The notes under the pieces: generated by a model | What the model saw: the letters and a program-made list of their open reading frames with translations, nothing else | What the model was told of the DNA's origin: nothing | Databases searched by the model: none | In this document: one piece after another, positions 1-7,126 of the stretch | How the letters are laid out: each line of letters starts with the position of its first letter | How positions within the stretch are numbered: position 1 is the first letter of the stretch | Position numbers and translations under genes: made by a program | Source: an uncultured bacterium | Lineage (GTDB): Bacteria; Hydrothermota; Tepidihabitantia; Tepidihabitantales; Tepidihabitantaceae | Direction of reading: 5' to 3' | Length of the DNA stretch: 8,075 bases | NCBI GenBank assembly: GCA_937139435.1 | Contig: CAKZPX010000055.1 | Span: forward strand, 1-8,075

Positions 1-2758
1 CTTTATGCTCTACATAACCAATAAGTTCCTTCCGACACCTGTCTTTTGTATCCTCTGGTAAAACGGTATCCATTTTTGCCACAATCTGTCCGATCGCCCT
101 CAACGCATGCCCCAGTGGCACCGGCTTCAATTTACTCGCACCTGCCACTAACGCCTCAAGACTGTTTTCGCCAATTGTCACCAGCGCCGCTTCTGCGGCA
201 CTTCTTACAGTGAAAAACTCGTCGCCGAGCGCTTCAATTAAAAACGGTATTGCAACTGGATTACGCAATTTGCCACACGCCTCCGCAGTAACAATCCGGG
301 AGATTTCAAGTGTGTCCCTGAGAAGATATAAAATCTCAGGGACGACTGAGGAGTCACCGATACTACCAAGTGCATAAACTCCACGGCGCGGGGTAATCCG
401 CCCTTCTTTTAACGCCAGAATTATAGAATCAACCACATCAAGGGAGTTTTTTCCCATCTCGCCTAACCAGTATGCAGAGTTTTGTCGGGCAAGAAATCGT
501 TCGTCCCGCAACCCTTTTAATAAATAAGGCTTGGCTGTATCAGGCAACGCCTTCACCAGTGCCAGAACCGCTTCTGATTCTAAACCGTTTTTGGTGTCCA
601 GTTTGTTCTCGTACACATATCCTACCGCCTTCCTGCCCAGACGGATGAGCTCTTTCCTCGCCCGCAATACCTTCTTCCGGGCGTTGCCCACCGCCCAGAT
701 TGATGCGGTCTTAAAAACACTCTCCACCGGCACAACGATAACAGAATCAATACTTGCCTCTGATGTATCAACATCCGGTTCATAGTCAATCACTGTTGCC
801 GGTCTGGGTAAATCAACTCCCGACCCGTAGGTGCCCTTTATCCAGTGGTTCTGGTCCGCGGCACGGTTACGCGCCGGGTACCAGTCTATGCCCGCCATGT
901 CAATAAATACACCCATGCCACCAAAACCTCTTGCCCAGTTAGAACTACCCTGACAGATTAACGACTCGGAAGCCATATACCAGTCGTTACCATCTTGGTC
1001 TAAAAATAACCCTACCGAATTAGTCAGCCCGATGCCCTGTCCTCCGGATGCGTAGTAACCATCGTCACCTTTACGGTCAACCAGCACACCAACTGAAAGG
1101 TCATGTCCCTCCCCCTGGGCAGGACCGAGCCGAGAAAAATAAGAATCGTTACCCTCTTCGTCAATCAGGGCGCCAACCGAAAGGTGAATCCCGGCACCCT
1201 GCGAATACTGCTGGGCAGAATAATGATCAAACCCCTCACCGTCCCAGAGCATCCCTAATGAATACCAGTAACTTGTTCCCTGAGCATAAACTTCAGCATT
1301 GTAAAAGTCGTTCCCCTTGCGGTCAAAAAGAAATCCAACTCCACCACCAGCATCAGGTCTTAAACCAATTGCGAACCCCTGAGCAAAAGAACGGTACTCA
1401 CGCGGCAAAAGTGGCTCATGAAGATATCTGCCACCTGCATAATAAACATCGTTGCCCTCATACTCCGCAAGAAGCCCGTGCCCCCATGTACCACCAAAAC
1501 CCTGACAGTAACAGAATGACCGATAAGTATCATTCCCATGGTCATCAAGAAGAATTCCAGCCCCGTAGTGCCCCGCACCCTGGGCAAAAAAACCGGCATC
1601 ATAAATGTCCCTGCCGGCAAGATCACTTAAAACACCCGTACCAAATATCGCCCCACCCTGCGTATAATGCCCAGCCCGGTAGATATCATCACCATTGCAA
1701 TCTATTAAAACACCACAGCCAAATATTGCCGCCCCCTGAGAAAACATCTTCTCGGAAAAATAAACATCGTTACCAGCAAGGTCAATCACAACCGCAAACG
1801 GGTTACCCAAAACACCGATTGCACCCCCAGCCCGGTTACAATACCGGTCATTACCACCCAGGTCAATTATCAACGCCGCCTCTTCTCTATAAATGTTATC
1901 ACCCGCATCACCAATAATAACTCGTCCCAACTCTGTCTCGCTTTGGAATAAAATCTTTCCTTCAGCACTTAAACCCGTTTGAAAACCATCCTCTTCGGTC
2001 AAAAGACGCAGTGCCCGTGCGGTGGCAATCGCCACCGCCAGACCGGAAGCTGCCAGCGCCTTGCGGTCTATCTTTCTTGCATAGGCTAAAAGCGTTTCGG
2101 ACTTAACCTCCTGACTGGTATCATATTCTCTGCCTGCTTCCCGATGGAGAATTCCATGCAGCCTGCCCGCCTTGGTGTCATCCTCATCAGTCCAGAAATC
2201 AGGCGCCTCACCCAAAAGAATATTAAGTTCCCTTTCGGGAATCTGCTTGATTGCCTGCCGAAGATAGTTATTTCCCACCGCGAATCCAGCAAGGATTGTC
2301 TGCACCGCCTGTCTTACATCCAGCGACATCGTTTCTTCCAATCCGGGACAGGATACAATCCGCTTCTCTTTCTCAATCTCCCGGACAATTTTTAGTGTAT
2401 CCTGCTGGCTGATATTTACATCTATCGTCTGAAACTGCTCAAAAAGTAACCCGGAGGGTGATTGTCGCAACCCCGTAACCCGGTTTGCCGAACTTTCCCC
2501 ATAAGGCAAAACTACCAGTGGCTGCGCCAGTAAGCGCTCAACAACCTTCAAACGAAAGAAGCTGTCCACCGCCCATAACTTATAAAATTCCAGGTCCCTT
2601 TCTGTCATACCCTGAATCCGCAAAGAGCGGTGCAGAGTGGCACGGGTTAATGAATCCAGACCATACCCGGAAAGGGACGATTTAGCGGTCGCAAGAGCAA
2701 AAGACACCATTATCAGACTGATTAAAAATCTTTGCCTCTTCTCTCCCGGCATTTTCAT
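1..2758 (-). CDS. Large exported protein with G-N-D-x-Y repeats and HEAT-like repeats (3' end outside window)
   Basis: An open frame of 919 codons starts at the ATG at 2758-2756 and reaches the left edge with no stop, so the C-terminus is missing. Residues 1-25 form a signal peptide (basic KRQR n-region, hydrophobic FLISLIMVSFALA, likely cut after Ala23 or Ala25), so the protein is exported. Residues 27-280 look mostly helical and match no domain I recognise. Residues 283-650 carry a tandem array with a G-[N/D]-D-x-Y core about every 26-28 residues, usually followed by Q-G and a G-x-L-x-D strand. Residues 680-919 are HEAT/PBS-lyase-like helical repeats (for example RQNSAYWLGEMG, RGVYALGSIGD, RSAAEAALVTIG), which usually make protein-binding solenoids. 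The start is supported by a strong Shine-Dalgarno at 2761-2769; a second ATG at codon 3 is less well spaced. It follows the M6 protease gene by 9 bases. Function is unknown; a surface scaffold or binding protein is inference. Confidence 0.88.
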   Translation of the reverse strand, partial: MKMPGEKRQRFLISLIMVSFALATAKSSLSGYGLDSLTRATLHRSLRIQGMTERDLEFYKLWAVDSFFRLKVVERLLAQPLVVLPYGESSANRVTGLRQSPSGLLFEQFQTIDVNISQQDTLKIVREIEKEKRIVSCPGLEETMSLDVRQAVQTILAGFAVGNNYLRQAIKQIPERELNILLGEAPDFWTDEDDTKAGRLHGILHREAGREYDTSQEVKSETLLAYARKIDRKALAASGLAVAIATARALRLLTEEDGFQTGLSAEGKILFQSETELGRVIIGDAGDNIYREEAALIIDLGGNDRYCNRAGGAIGVLGNPFAVVIDLAGNDVYFSEKMFSQGAAIFGCGVLIDCNGDDIYRAGHYTQGGAIFGTGVLSDLAGRDIYDAGFFAQGAGHYGAGILLDDHGNDTYRSFCYCQGFGGTWGHGLLAEYEGNDVYYAGGRYLHEPLLPREYRSFAQGFAIGLRPDAGGGVGFLFDRKGNDFYNAEVYAQGTSYWYSLGMLWDGEGFDHYSAQQYSQGAGIHLSVGALIDEEGNDSYFSRLGPAQGEGHDLSVGVLVDRKGDDGYYASGGQGIGLTNSVGLFLDQDGNDWYMASESLICQGSSNWARGFGGMGVFIDMAGIDWYPARNRAADQNHWIKGTYGSGVDLPRPATVIDYEPDVDTSEASIDSVIVVPVESVFKTASIWAVGNARKKVLRARKELIRLGRKAVGYVYENKLDTKNGLESEAVLALVKALPDTAKPYLLKGLRDERFLARQNSAYWLGEMGKNSLDVVDSIILALKEGRITPRRGVYALGSIGDSSVVPEILYLLRDTLEISRIVTAEACGKLRNPVAIPFLIEALGDEFFTVRSAAEAALVTIGENSLEALVAGASKLKPVPLGHALRAIGQIVAKMDTVLPEDTKDRCRKELIGYVEHK
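878..1912 (-). repeat. Protein-level tandem repeat array, G-[N/D]-D-x-Y, period about 27 residues
   Basis: Twelve copies of the core G-x-D-x-Y place their tyrosines at residues 306, 333, 360, 386, 412, 439, 486, 513, 540, 568, 594 and 627 of the large minus-strand protein, with a weaker GDNIY at 290. Spacing is 26-28 residues except at 439-486 (47) and 594-627 (33), where extra residues are inserted. The usual unit is x-D-x-x-G-N-D-x-Y-x(4-7)-Q-G-x(6-7)-G-x-L/F. The DNA copies have diverged, so this is an old array rather than a recent tandem duplication. Regularly spaced Asp/Asn and Gly suggest a beta-solenoid, perhaps binding metal, but the pattern is not the RTX nonapeptide GGxGxDxUx. The fold is inferred, not known. 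Confidence 0.85.
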
Positions 2759-2760
2759 TG

Positions 2761-2769
2761 CCTCCTCCT
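2761..2769 (-). promoter_or_regulatory. Strong ribosome binding site overlapping the upstream stop codon
   Basis: The minus strand reads TAGGAGGAGGCAATG. The TAG stop of the M6 protease gene is its first three bases, and the doubled AGGAGG motif lies just before the ATG at 2758. The first AGGAGG copy is 5 bases from that ATG. This fixes the start of the repeat protein and implies that ribosomes finishing the protease can reinitiate directly. Confidence 0.85.
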
Positions 2770-4372
2770 AATTCTGCAGCACCAGTCGGGCAGAAATAGC
2801 AGGGAAACCTTCCCTTAGAACACGAGCCAAATAAACACCCGGGCTTAACGCTTTACCTTTCTCATCGGTTCCATCCCAGATAAAGTCCCCTTCAGCATGT
2901 ACCGCCCTCACCAACCTTCCGTCACTACTGAAAATCTCAACCCGAGTGCCTGTCCTATCACCCAGTTTTAACCTCGTGTAAGAGACAAATGGGTTAGGAT
3001 AAGCGGGTAGCTGTCCATCCCTCCTTAATAGCTCTAACTCCTCTATCATCACCTGACTGGAATCAAAAGTAATGTCACAGATGATTGTATCGCCCACCTC
3101 ACGAATATTACGCACACTCACATAAGTCGGCTGATTGTTACGCGCCTTACTGGAAGGAATTGACCAGTTATCAAACACTGTCCGGTTCCATATCCCGGGT
3201 AATAGGTCAGAGGTATCCCCCAGTTCTTCATGGTAGATGTGGGGATCAGGACGAATACCGGTACCCCGGTCAAGGTGATAGGTAGAGTCCTCTTCTAAGT
3301 CAACGACATTATGCATCGCACCCGCACCAGGATCGATGTGCCAGATTAATAACCCCGACCCGGGCAACAGGGCATCAAAACCCTTCTTTTGCCGGTTTTC
3401 CAGATAAAAGCAGGTATCACCGTCAACCCCGTTCCGCCACACCTTATAAATCACCGGATGAGTTTCAACATCAAGAATTTTCAGATTAAAAGTGTCGCGG
3501 GTAATCACCACCGGTGTCACAAACCCCGCCTCCACTTTACTCCATGCCTCCATATGAGATGGACTCCAGGGCGTATTTCCTCCTGCACCCCAGGCGCCGT
3601 AACCCATCAACCCCCAGTACCCTATACCCCAGGTCCGGCGTGACTGATCGTAAAGGTCAGGTAACCCAACCAGGTGCCCCAGTTCATGGCACATTACCGC
3701 AATACAACACAGGGTAGTATCCCGCGTCTCGGTAACCATGGCAAACTCAGGGACATTTGTAACGCCATCAATGATTACACCATCATTTGTTTGGTAGTTA
3801 AAATTGGGAATCGCATGTGACCAGCAACAATTGACATCACCATTATCCGCACCGTCCGCTCCAGCATGAACCATAAACAACGCATCAATATGCCCATCAC
3901 TATTAAGATCGAAATTCCGAAAATCAATAAATGAATCCACCTGTTGCAGGTTTTCCCGTGCCAGCCGCGCTCCGGTAGAGAGCATATAGTTGCCGTCATA
4001 ATACCTGGAGTAATTGTAGCGAGACATAAACCACCGGTTGCCTGCCACACCACCCCGAACACTATAACTCCCATAAGAGTTCTCCAGAAAGAAGTCATTC
4101 AAACTCCCTGCCCGATAAGGCTGACCGTTATAAACCCCAACCGAATAGAGCATAGAATCGAACCGCACTGCCGAATGCCTTATGGTATCGGCACGGTTAT
4201 CAGGAAACTGCATCAAAATTGTAACCGTCTCGCAGAAATTATAGCCTTTAAGCTTATTCGGTCCGGGGACCTCAACCCCGGGAGGAAACACCGGCACGGG
4301 ACCGGTAAAGCCGGGTCGGGGGGGCATCGCCCAGAGACTCGTAGAAAAAACCACTACCAGAAAAGCTCTCAT
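2768..4372 (-). CDS. M6-family secreted zinc metalloprotease with C-terminal FlgD-like/T9SS-type module
   Basis: A complete 534-residue protein, predicted to be an exported zinc endopeptidase of the M6 (immune inhibitor A-like) family. Residues 1-15 are a short signal peptide (MRAFLVVVFSTSLWA), followed by a Pro/Gly-rich stretch to about residue 40. The catalytic domain starts near TVTILMQFPDN. The zinc motif HELGHLVGLPDLYD occupies residues 229-242, with His229 and His233 as ligands and Glu230 as catalytic base. GLMGYGAW (254-261) is a likely Met-turn, and GLLIWHID (340-347) is a typical M6 segment. DLNSDGHID (155-163) resembles a calcium-binding loop. Residues 455-534 begin with LPAYPNPF and end with SPGVYLARVL, the pattern of FlgD-like/type IX secretion C-terminal modules, which suggests surface attachment or secretion. 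The start has AAGGAG 5 bases upstream. It is first in an operon with the repeat protein. Its substrate is unknown. Confidence 0.93.
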   Translation of the reverse strand: MRAFLVVVFSTSLWAMPPRPGFTGPVPVFPPGVEVPGPNKLKGYNFCETVTILMQFPDNRADTIRHSAVRFDSMLYSVGVYNGQPYRAGSLNDFFLENSYGSYSVRGGVAGNRWFMSRYNYSRYYDGNYMLSTGARLARENLQQVDSFIDFRNFDLNSDGHIDALFMVHAGADGADNGDVNCCWSHAIPNFNYQTNDGVIIDGVTNVPEFAMVTETRDTTLCCIAVMCHELGHLVGLPDLYDQSRRTWGIGYWGLMGYGAWGAGGNTPWSPSHMEAWSKVEAGFVTPVVITRDTFNLKILDVETHPVIYKVWRNGVDGDTCFYLENRQKKGFDALLPGSGLLIWHIDPGAGAMHNVVDLEEDSTYHLDRGTGIRPDPHIYHEELGDTSDLLPGIWNRTVFDNWSIPSSKARNNQPTYVSVRNIREVGDTIICDITFDSSQVMIEELELLRRDGQLPAYPNPFVSYTRLKLGDRTGTRVEIFSSDGRLVRAVHAEGDFIWDGTDEKGKALSPGVYLARVLREGFPAISARLVLQN

Positions 4373-4377
4373 CTGAA

Positions 4378-4383
4378 CTCCTT
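4378..4383 (-). promoter_or_regulatory. Ribosome binding site of the M6 protease gene
   Basis: AAGGAG on the minus strand lies 5 bases before the ATG at 4372-4370. It supports this start, which also gives the signal peptide. The plus-strand gene across the spacer has no such motif. Confidence 0.8.
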
Positions 4384-4395
4384 TTTAGTCTATTT

Positions 4396-4424
4396 CACAA
4401 TAAATAAATCTAAATCAAGGTCAA
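4396..4424 (-). promoter_or_regulatory. Candidate sigma-70-type promoter for the M6 protease operon
   Basis: On the minus strand TTGACC (4424-4419) matches the -35 consensus in five of six bases. After a 16-base spacer comes TATTGT (4402-4397), a four-of-six match to TATAAT. Transcription would begin near 4390, leaving a short leader that still contains the AAGGAG ribosome site. The assignment is by eye in an AT-rich spacer, and the sigma-factor preferences of this organism are unknown. Confidence 0.4.
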
Positions 4425-4465
4425 TGGTGATCAGAAAGGCTATCATCTTGCCGACCTCTTGACCT
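4418..4465. promoter_or_regulatory. Inverted AGGTCAA / TTGACCT pair in the divergent spacer
   Basis: AGGTCAA at 4418-4424 and its exact reverse complement TTGACCT at 4459-4465 flank 34 bases between the two divergent genes. Each arm includes the best candidate -35 hexamer for the gene it faces. A further GACCTCT copy at 4453-4459 adjoins the right arm, making a tandem GACCTCTT-GACCTCTA (4453-4468). This may be no more than two facing promoters, or a binding site for a shared regulator. Confidence 0.4.
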
Positions 4466-4487
4466 CTAATTATTAATTTTTTAACAT
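4459..4487 (+). promoter_or_regulatory. Candidate promoter for the FG-GAP/ASPIC gene
   Basis: TTGACC (4459-4464), 17 bases, then TAACAT (4482-4487) gives a five-of-six -35 and a four-of-six -10. The predicted start of transcription, 6-8 bases further on, falls at about 4494-4496, essentially on the ATG at 4496. This agrees with the missing Shine-Dalgarno and would give a leaderless mRNA. It is inference from sequence only. Confidence 0.4.
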
Positions 4488-4495
4488 AAATAACT

Positions 4496-7105
4496 ATGTC
4501 AGCCATCTTCATTATTATAATCATTACCGGTGCTCAAAACAATCTAAACCGATTCCTTGCCCGTCAGGATTATCCTGCTGCCACAAGGTACTACCTGAAT
4601 CAAATCGCCCGCAATCCGGGGAACCCGACACCAATAAAAGACCTTGCCCGGGTCTATGACCACTGGCGTCGTTTTGACTCCTCGCTCTACTGGTGGCAGA
4701 GGGCTTTAAAATTCTCCCCCCTTGACGATTCGGCAATAATTGGTCGCTGGCAGGCTCTGTATCAGCTCAATAAAAGTGATTCGACAAAATTTGATTCTGT
4801 GCGTCAGCAAATTGCCGCTGAGGCAAGGCCCTATCTTTATGACACCACCTATCGAAGTCTATTTTTAGCCTGTAAAGGGTTGCTGCTGAGCGATACTATT
4901 ATGGCTACAAAGGCAATTTTCGTCCTTACCGCCCTCTATCCGGACTCACCCTTAGGCTACGAATTGATTGGAACGATGTTTTACGATTCGCTCTATCCGG
5001 TCTGGAATAACGACACTTTAAAGGTGCTCATCCTGTCCCGATTTCTTGCTCGTTTTCCAGAATCGGAATGGCGTCCGACATTTTACTTATACCTTTTAAG
5101 TTCCCTGTTTGGACTGAAAGATACCGTGGGTTTGCTCAGCACTGTTCGGGCGATGATTGATGATGACACCCTTGACCCTTTCCGGTACCGTTATGCCGCT
5201 ACTTTCCTCAATCGGATGAAAATTCAACCCGAAACCGCTGAGGTCTATGCCCGACGGGCGATATTGCTGGAACCGAAAGCACAGAAACCAAAAAATAAAC
5301 CGATTGAACAGTGGCAACTTGAATACCCACCACTCTCCGGACTTGCTCGGACGGCTATTGCTGAAGCGCTTATGCTACAGAATCGGCACCTTGAAGCATT
5401 ACCCTGTCTCCAGGAGGCGATAAATCAATTCCGCTGGGACCCGGATAATGAAGCCACACCCGCTCCATTCTACACCCTTATGGGTGAAGTATACGAACAT
5501 CTGGGCAGGCGTGATAGTGCCATTCAGATGTTTGTCCGGGCACTGGTTTGTGGCGACTCCCGCAACCAGTGGACTCCCCGGGCCGATTCCGGACTCAGAA
5601 GTCTGGGGATACCAGCAGAGGAACACATCAACCTTGCCCGGAAAATCCTTAATTACCGCGGGCCACTGTTTACCGACATAACCGATTCTGTGGAACTCTC
5701 CGGATTAACCGCCACCCGGGTTGCCTGGGGTGACTACAACAACGATGGCTTTGAAGACCTGCTTTTAAATGGCGAACGTCTTTTCCGTAACGATTCCGGA
5801 AGACATTTTACTGAAGTAACTCTCTCAGTCGGTCTGGGCAATGCCCGGGGACGGGGCGGAGTGTGGGCAGATTTTAATAATGACTACTGGCTTGATATCT
5901 ATGTGTCTGGTAGCGACACCATTGACCGCATCTATAAAAATCACTTCGGGCAGTTCACCGACGTTACCGATTCAGTGGGCTATCCCTCTGACCCTTGTCC
6001 AACAGAAGGGGTTGCCTGGGCTGACTATGACAATGATGGCTGGGTAGATATCTACTGTGCTAACTATGAGGACTGGGAAACCCGCACCTACTATCCTGAC
6101 CGGCTCTATAAGAATGAACAGGGACAATTTAAAGATGTAACAACCAGTGCTGGCATTATTCCACCCTACGGTGAAAATCTGGCTGGTCGTGGTGTCAACT
6201 GGGGCGATTTTGACAACGATGGCTACCAGGATTGTTATGTGTCCAATTACCGGCTGACCCAGAATTTACTCTGGCACAACAACCATGACGGCAGATTTAC
6301 CAATCTCGCCCCAGCACTGGGGGTTGCCGGCAATGAGGTATCGGGCTGGTTTGGGCATACCATCGGCTCTGTCTGGGGTGATTATGACAATGATGGCGAC
6401 CTGGACCTCTTTTGTGCCAACCTGGCACATCCCCGTTACATTGAATTTTCCAACCGTTCCTTCCTCTACGAAAACCGTGGTTTCAGAGCCAACCCGCGTT
6501 TTATTGACCGTCGGGCAGAACTGGGTATTCGTTATGAAGAAACTCACTCCGACCCTGCCTGGGGTGATGTGGATAATGATGGTGACCTTGACCTTTATAT
6601 AACATCGGTATACGAAGGCAGACGTTCCTTTCTCTACCTTAACCAGTTAATTCCTTCTGACCGCTGGATAACCGATTTACCGCAATGGCAATTTGCCGAA
6701 GCTACCTATCTCTCTGGCACACGGGTCTTCAACGGTTGGGGTTGTGCCTTTGCCGATTTTGATAACGATGGTGACCTTGATCTGGTGGTTGGCTCTGGTT
6801 CCGGACTCAAACTGCTCCGCAATGACACGAGAAACAATAACCACTGGTTAAAAGTAAAGATTGTCGGGACAAAAAGCAATGCCGCTGGTATTGGAGCAAG
6901 GATAGTCGTCCGCCAGGGGAAAAGGCAGTGGCTGAGAGAGGTAGAAGGAGGCAAGGGAACAACCAGCCAGAATTCTTTGGTCCAGCACTTCGGACTCGGG
7001 CAGTCCGCTCAGCCGGTAACTGTTGAGGTTAAGTTCGGGACTAAACCACCGGTTATACTGAAAAATATCTTTCCTGACCGTTTGCTAACTGTAACCGAAC
7101 CCTAA
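4496..7105 (+). CDS. Exported TPR / FG-GAP (VCBS) repeat protein with C-terminal ASPIC/UnbV domain (CRTAC1-like)
   Basis: A complete 869-residue protein. Residues 3-13 are a very short hydrophobic segment (AIFIIIIITGA) that may act as a minimal signal peptide. Residues about 20-375 are helical with TPR-like units near 20-75 and 280-370, likely for protein contacts. Seven FG-GAP/VCBS calcium-loop motifs (D-x-[D/N]-N-D-x-x-x-D) follow, starting at residues 411, 457, 508, 569, 627, 689 and 752 and spaced 46-63 apart, which suits a seven-bladed beta-propeller. Residues 781-869 match the ASPIC/UnbV domain (AAGIGARIVV, REVEGG, HFGLG). Family members are extracellular binding proteins; no enzyme activity is evident. 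An in-frame TAA at 4487 rules out an upstream start, and no Shine-Dalgarno precedes the ATG. Unlike the M6 protease it has no YPNPF-type C-terminus. It is divergent from the protease operon; its ligand is unknown. Confidence 0.93.
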   Translation: MSAIFIIIIITGAQNNLNRFLARQDYPAATRYYLNQIARNPGNPTPIKDLARVYDHWRRFDSSLYWWQRALKFSPLDDSAIIGRWQALYQLNKSDSTKFDSVRQQIAAEARPYLYDTTYRSLFLACKGLLLSDTIMATKAIFVLTALYPDSPLGYELIGTMFYDSLYPVWNNDTLKVLILSRFLARFPESEWRPTFYLYLLSSLFGLKDTVGLLSTVRAMIDDDTLDPFRYRYAATFLNRMKIQPETAEVYARRAILLEPKAQKPKNKPIEQWQLEYPPLSGLARTAIAEALMLQNRHLEALPCLQEAINQFRWDPDNEATPAPFYTLMGEVYEHLGRRDSAIQMFVRALVCGDSRNQWTPRADSGLRSLGIPAEEHINLARKILNYRGPLFTDITDSVELSGLTATRVAWGDYNNDGFEDLLLNGERLFRNDSGRHFTEVTLSVGLGNARGRGGVWADFNNDYWLDIYVSGSDTIDRIYKNHFGQFTDVTDSVGYPSDPCPTEGVAWADYDNDGWVDIYCANYEDWETRTYYPDRLYKNEQGQFKDVTTSAGIIPPYGENLAGRGVNWGDFDNDGYQDCYVSNYRLTQNLLWHNNHDGRFTNLAPALGVAGNEVSGWFGHTIGSVWGDYDNDGDLDLFCANLAHPRYIEFSNRSFLYENRGFRANPRFIDRRAELGIRYEETHSDPAWGDVDNDGDLDLYITSVYEGRRSFLYLNQLIPSDRWITDLPQWQFAEATYLSGTRVFNGWGCAFADFDNDGDLDLVVGSGSGLKLLRNDTRNNNHWLKVKIVGTKSNAAGIGARIVVRQGKRQWLREVEGGKGTTSQNSLVQHFGLGQSAQPVTVEVKFGTKPPVILKNIFPDRLLTVTEP

Positions 7106-7126
7106 AAGGTATTCACTATTTATTTA

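Noticed and set aside
531..785. Plus-strand open frame of 84 codons
   Set aside because: It is antisense to the HEAT-like part of the large minus-strand gene, which shows clear repeat structure in its own frame.
878..1912. RTX-type calcium-binding repeats
   Set aside because: Glycine and aspartate are frequent, but the nine-residue GGxGxDxUx period is absent; the period is 26-28 with a conserved tyrosine.
1048..1917. Long plus-strand open frame of 289 codons rich in His, Pro and Gln
   Set aside because: It lies exactly opposite the G-N-D-x-Y repeat array. Its composition is that expected from the complement of Gly/Asp/Tyr/Gln codons, and it has no Shine-Dalgarno or recognisable domain.
3944..4462. 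Plus-strand open frame of 172 codons running into the divergent spacer
   Set aside because: It is antisense to the well-supported M6 protease and has no ribosome site or domain; it would also run through the promoter region.
7106..7126. Possible bidirectional terminator between the convergent genes
   Set aside because: The 21 bases are AT-rich but show no inverted repeat able to form a stable hairpin.
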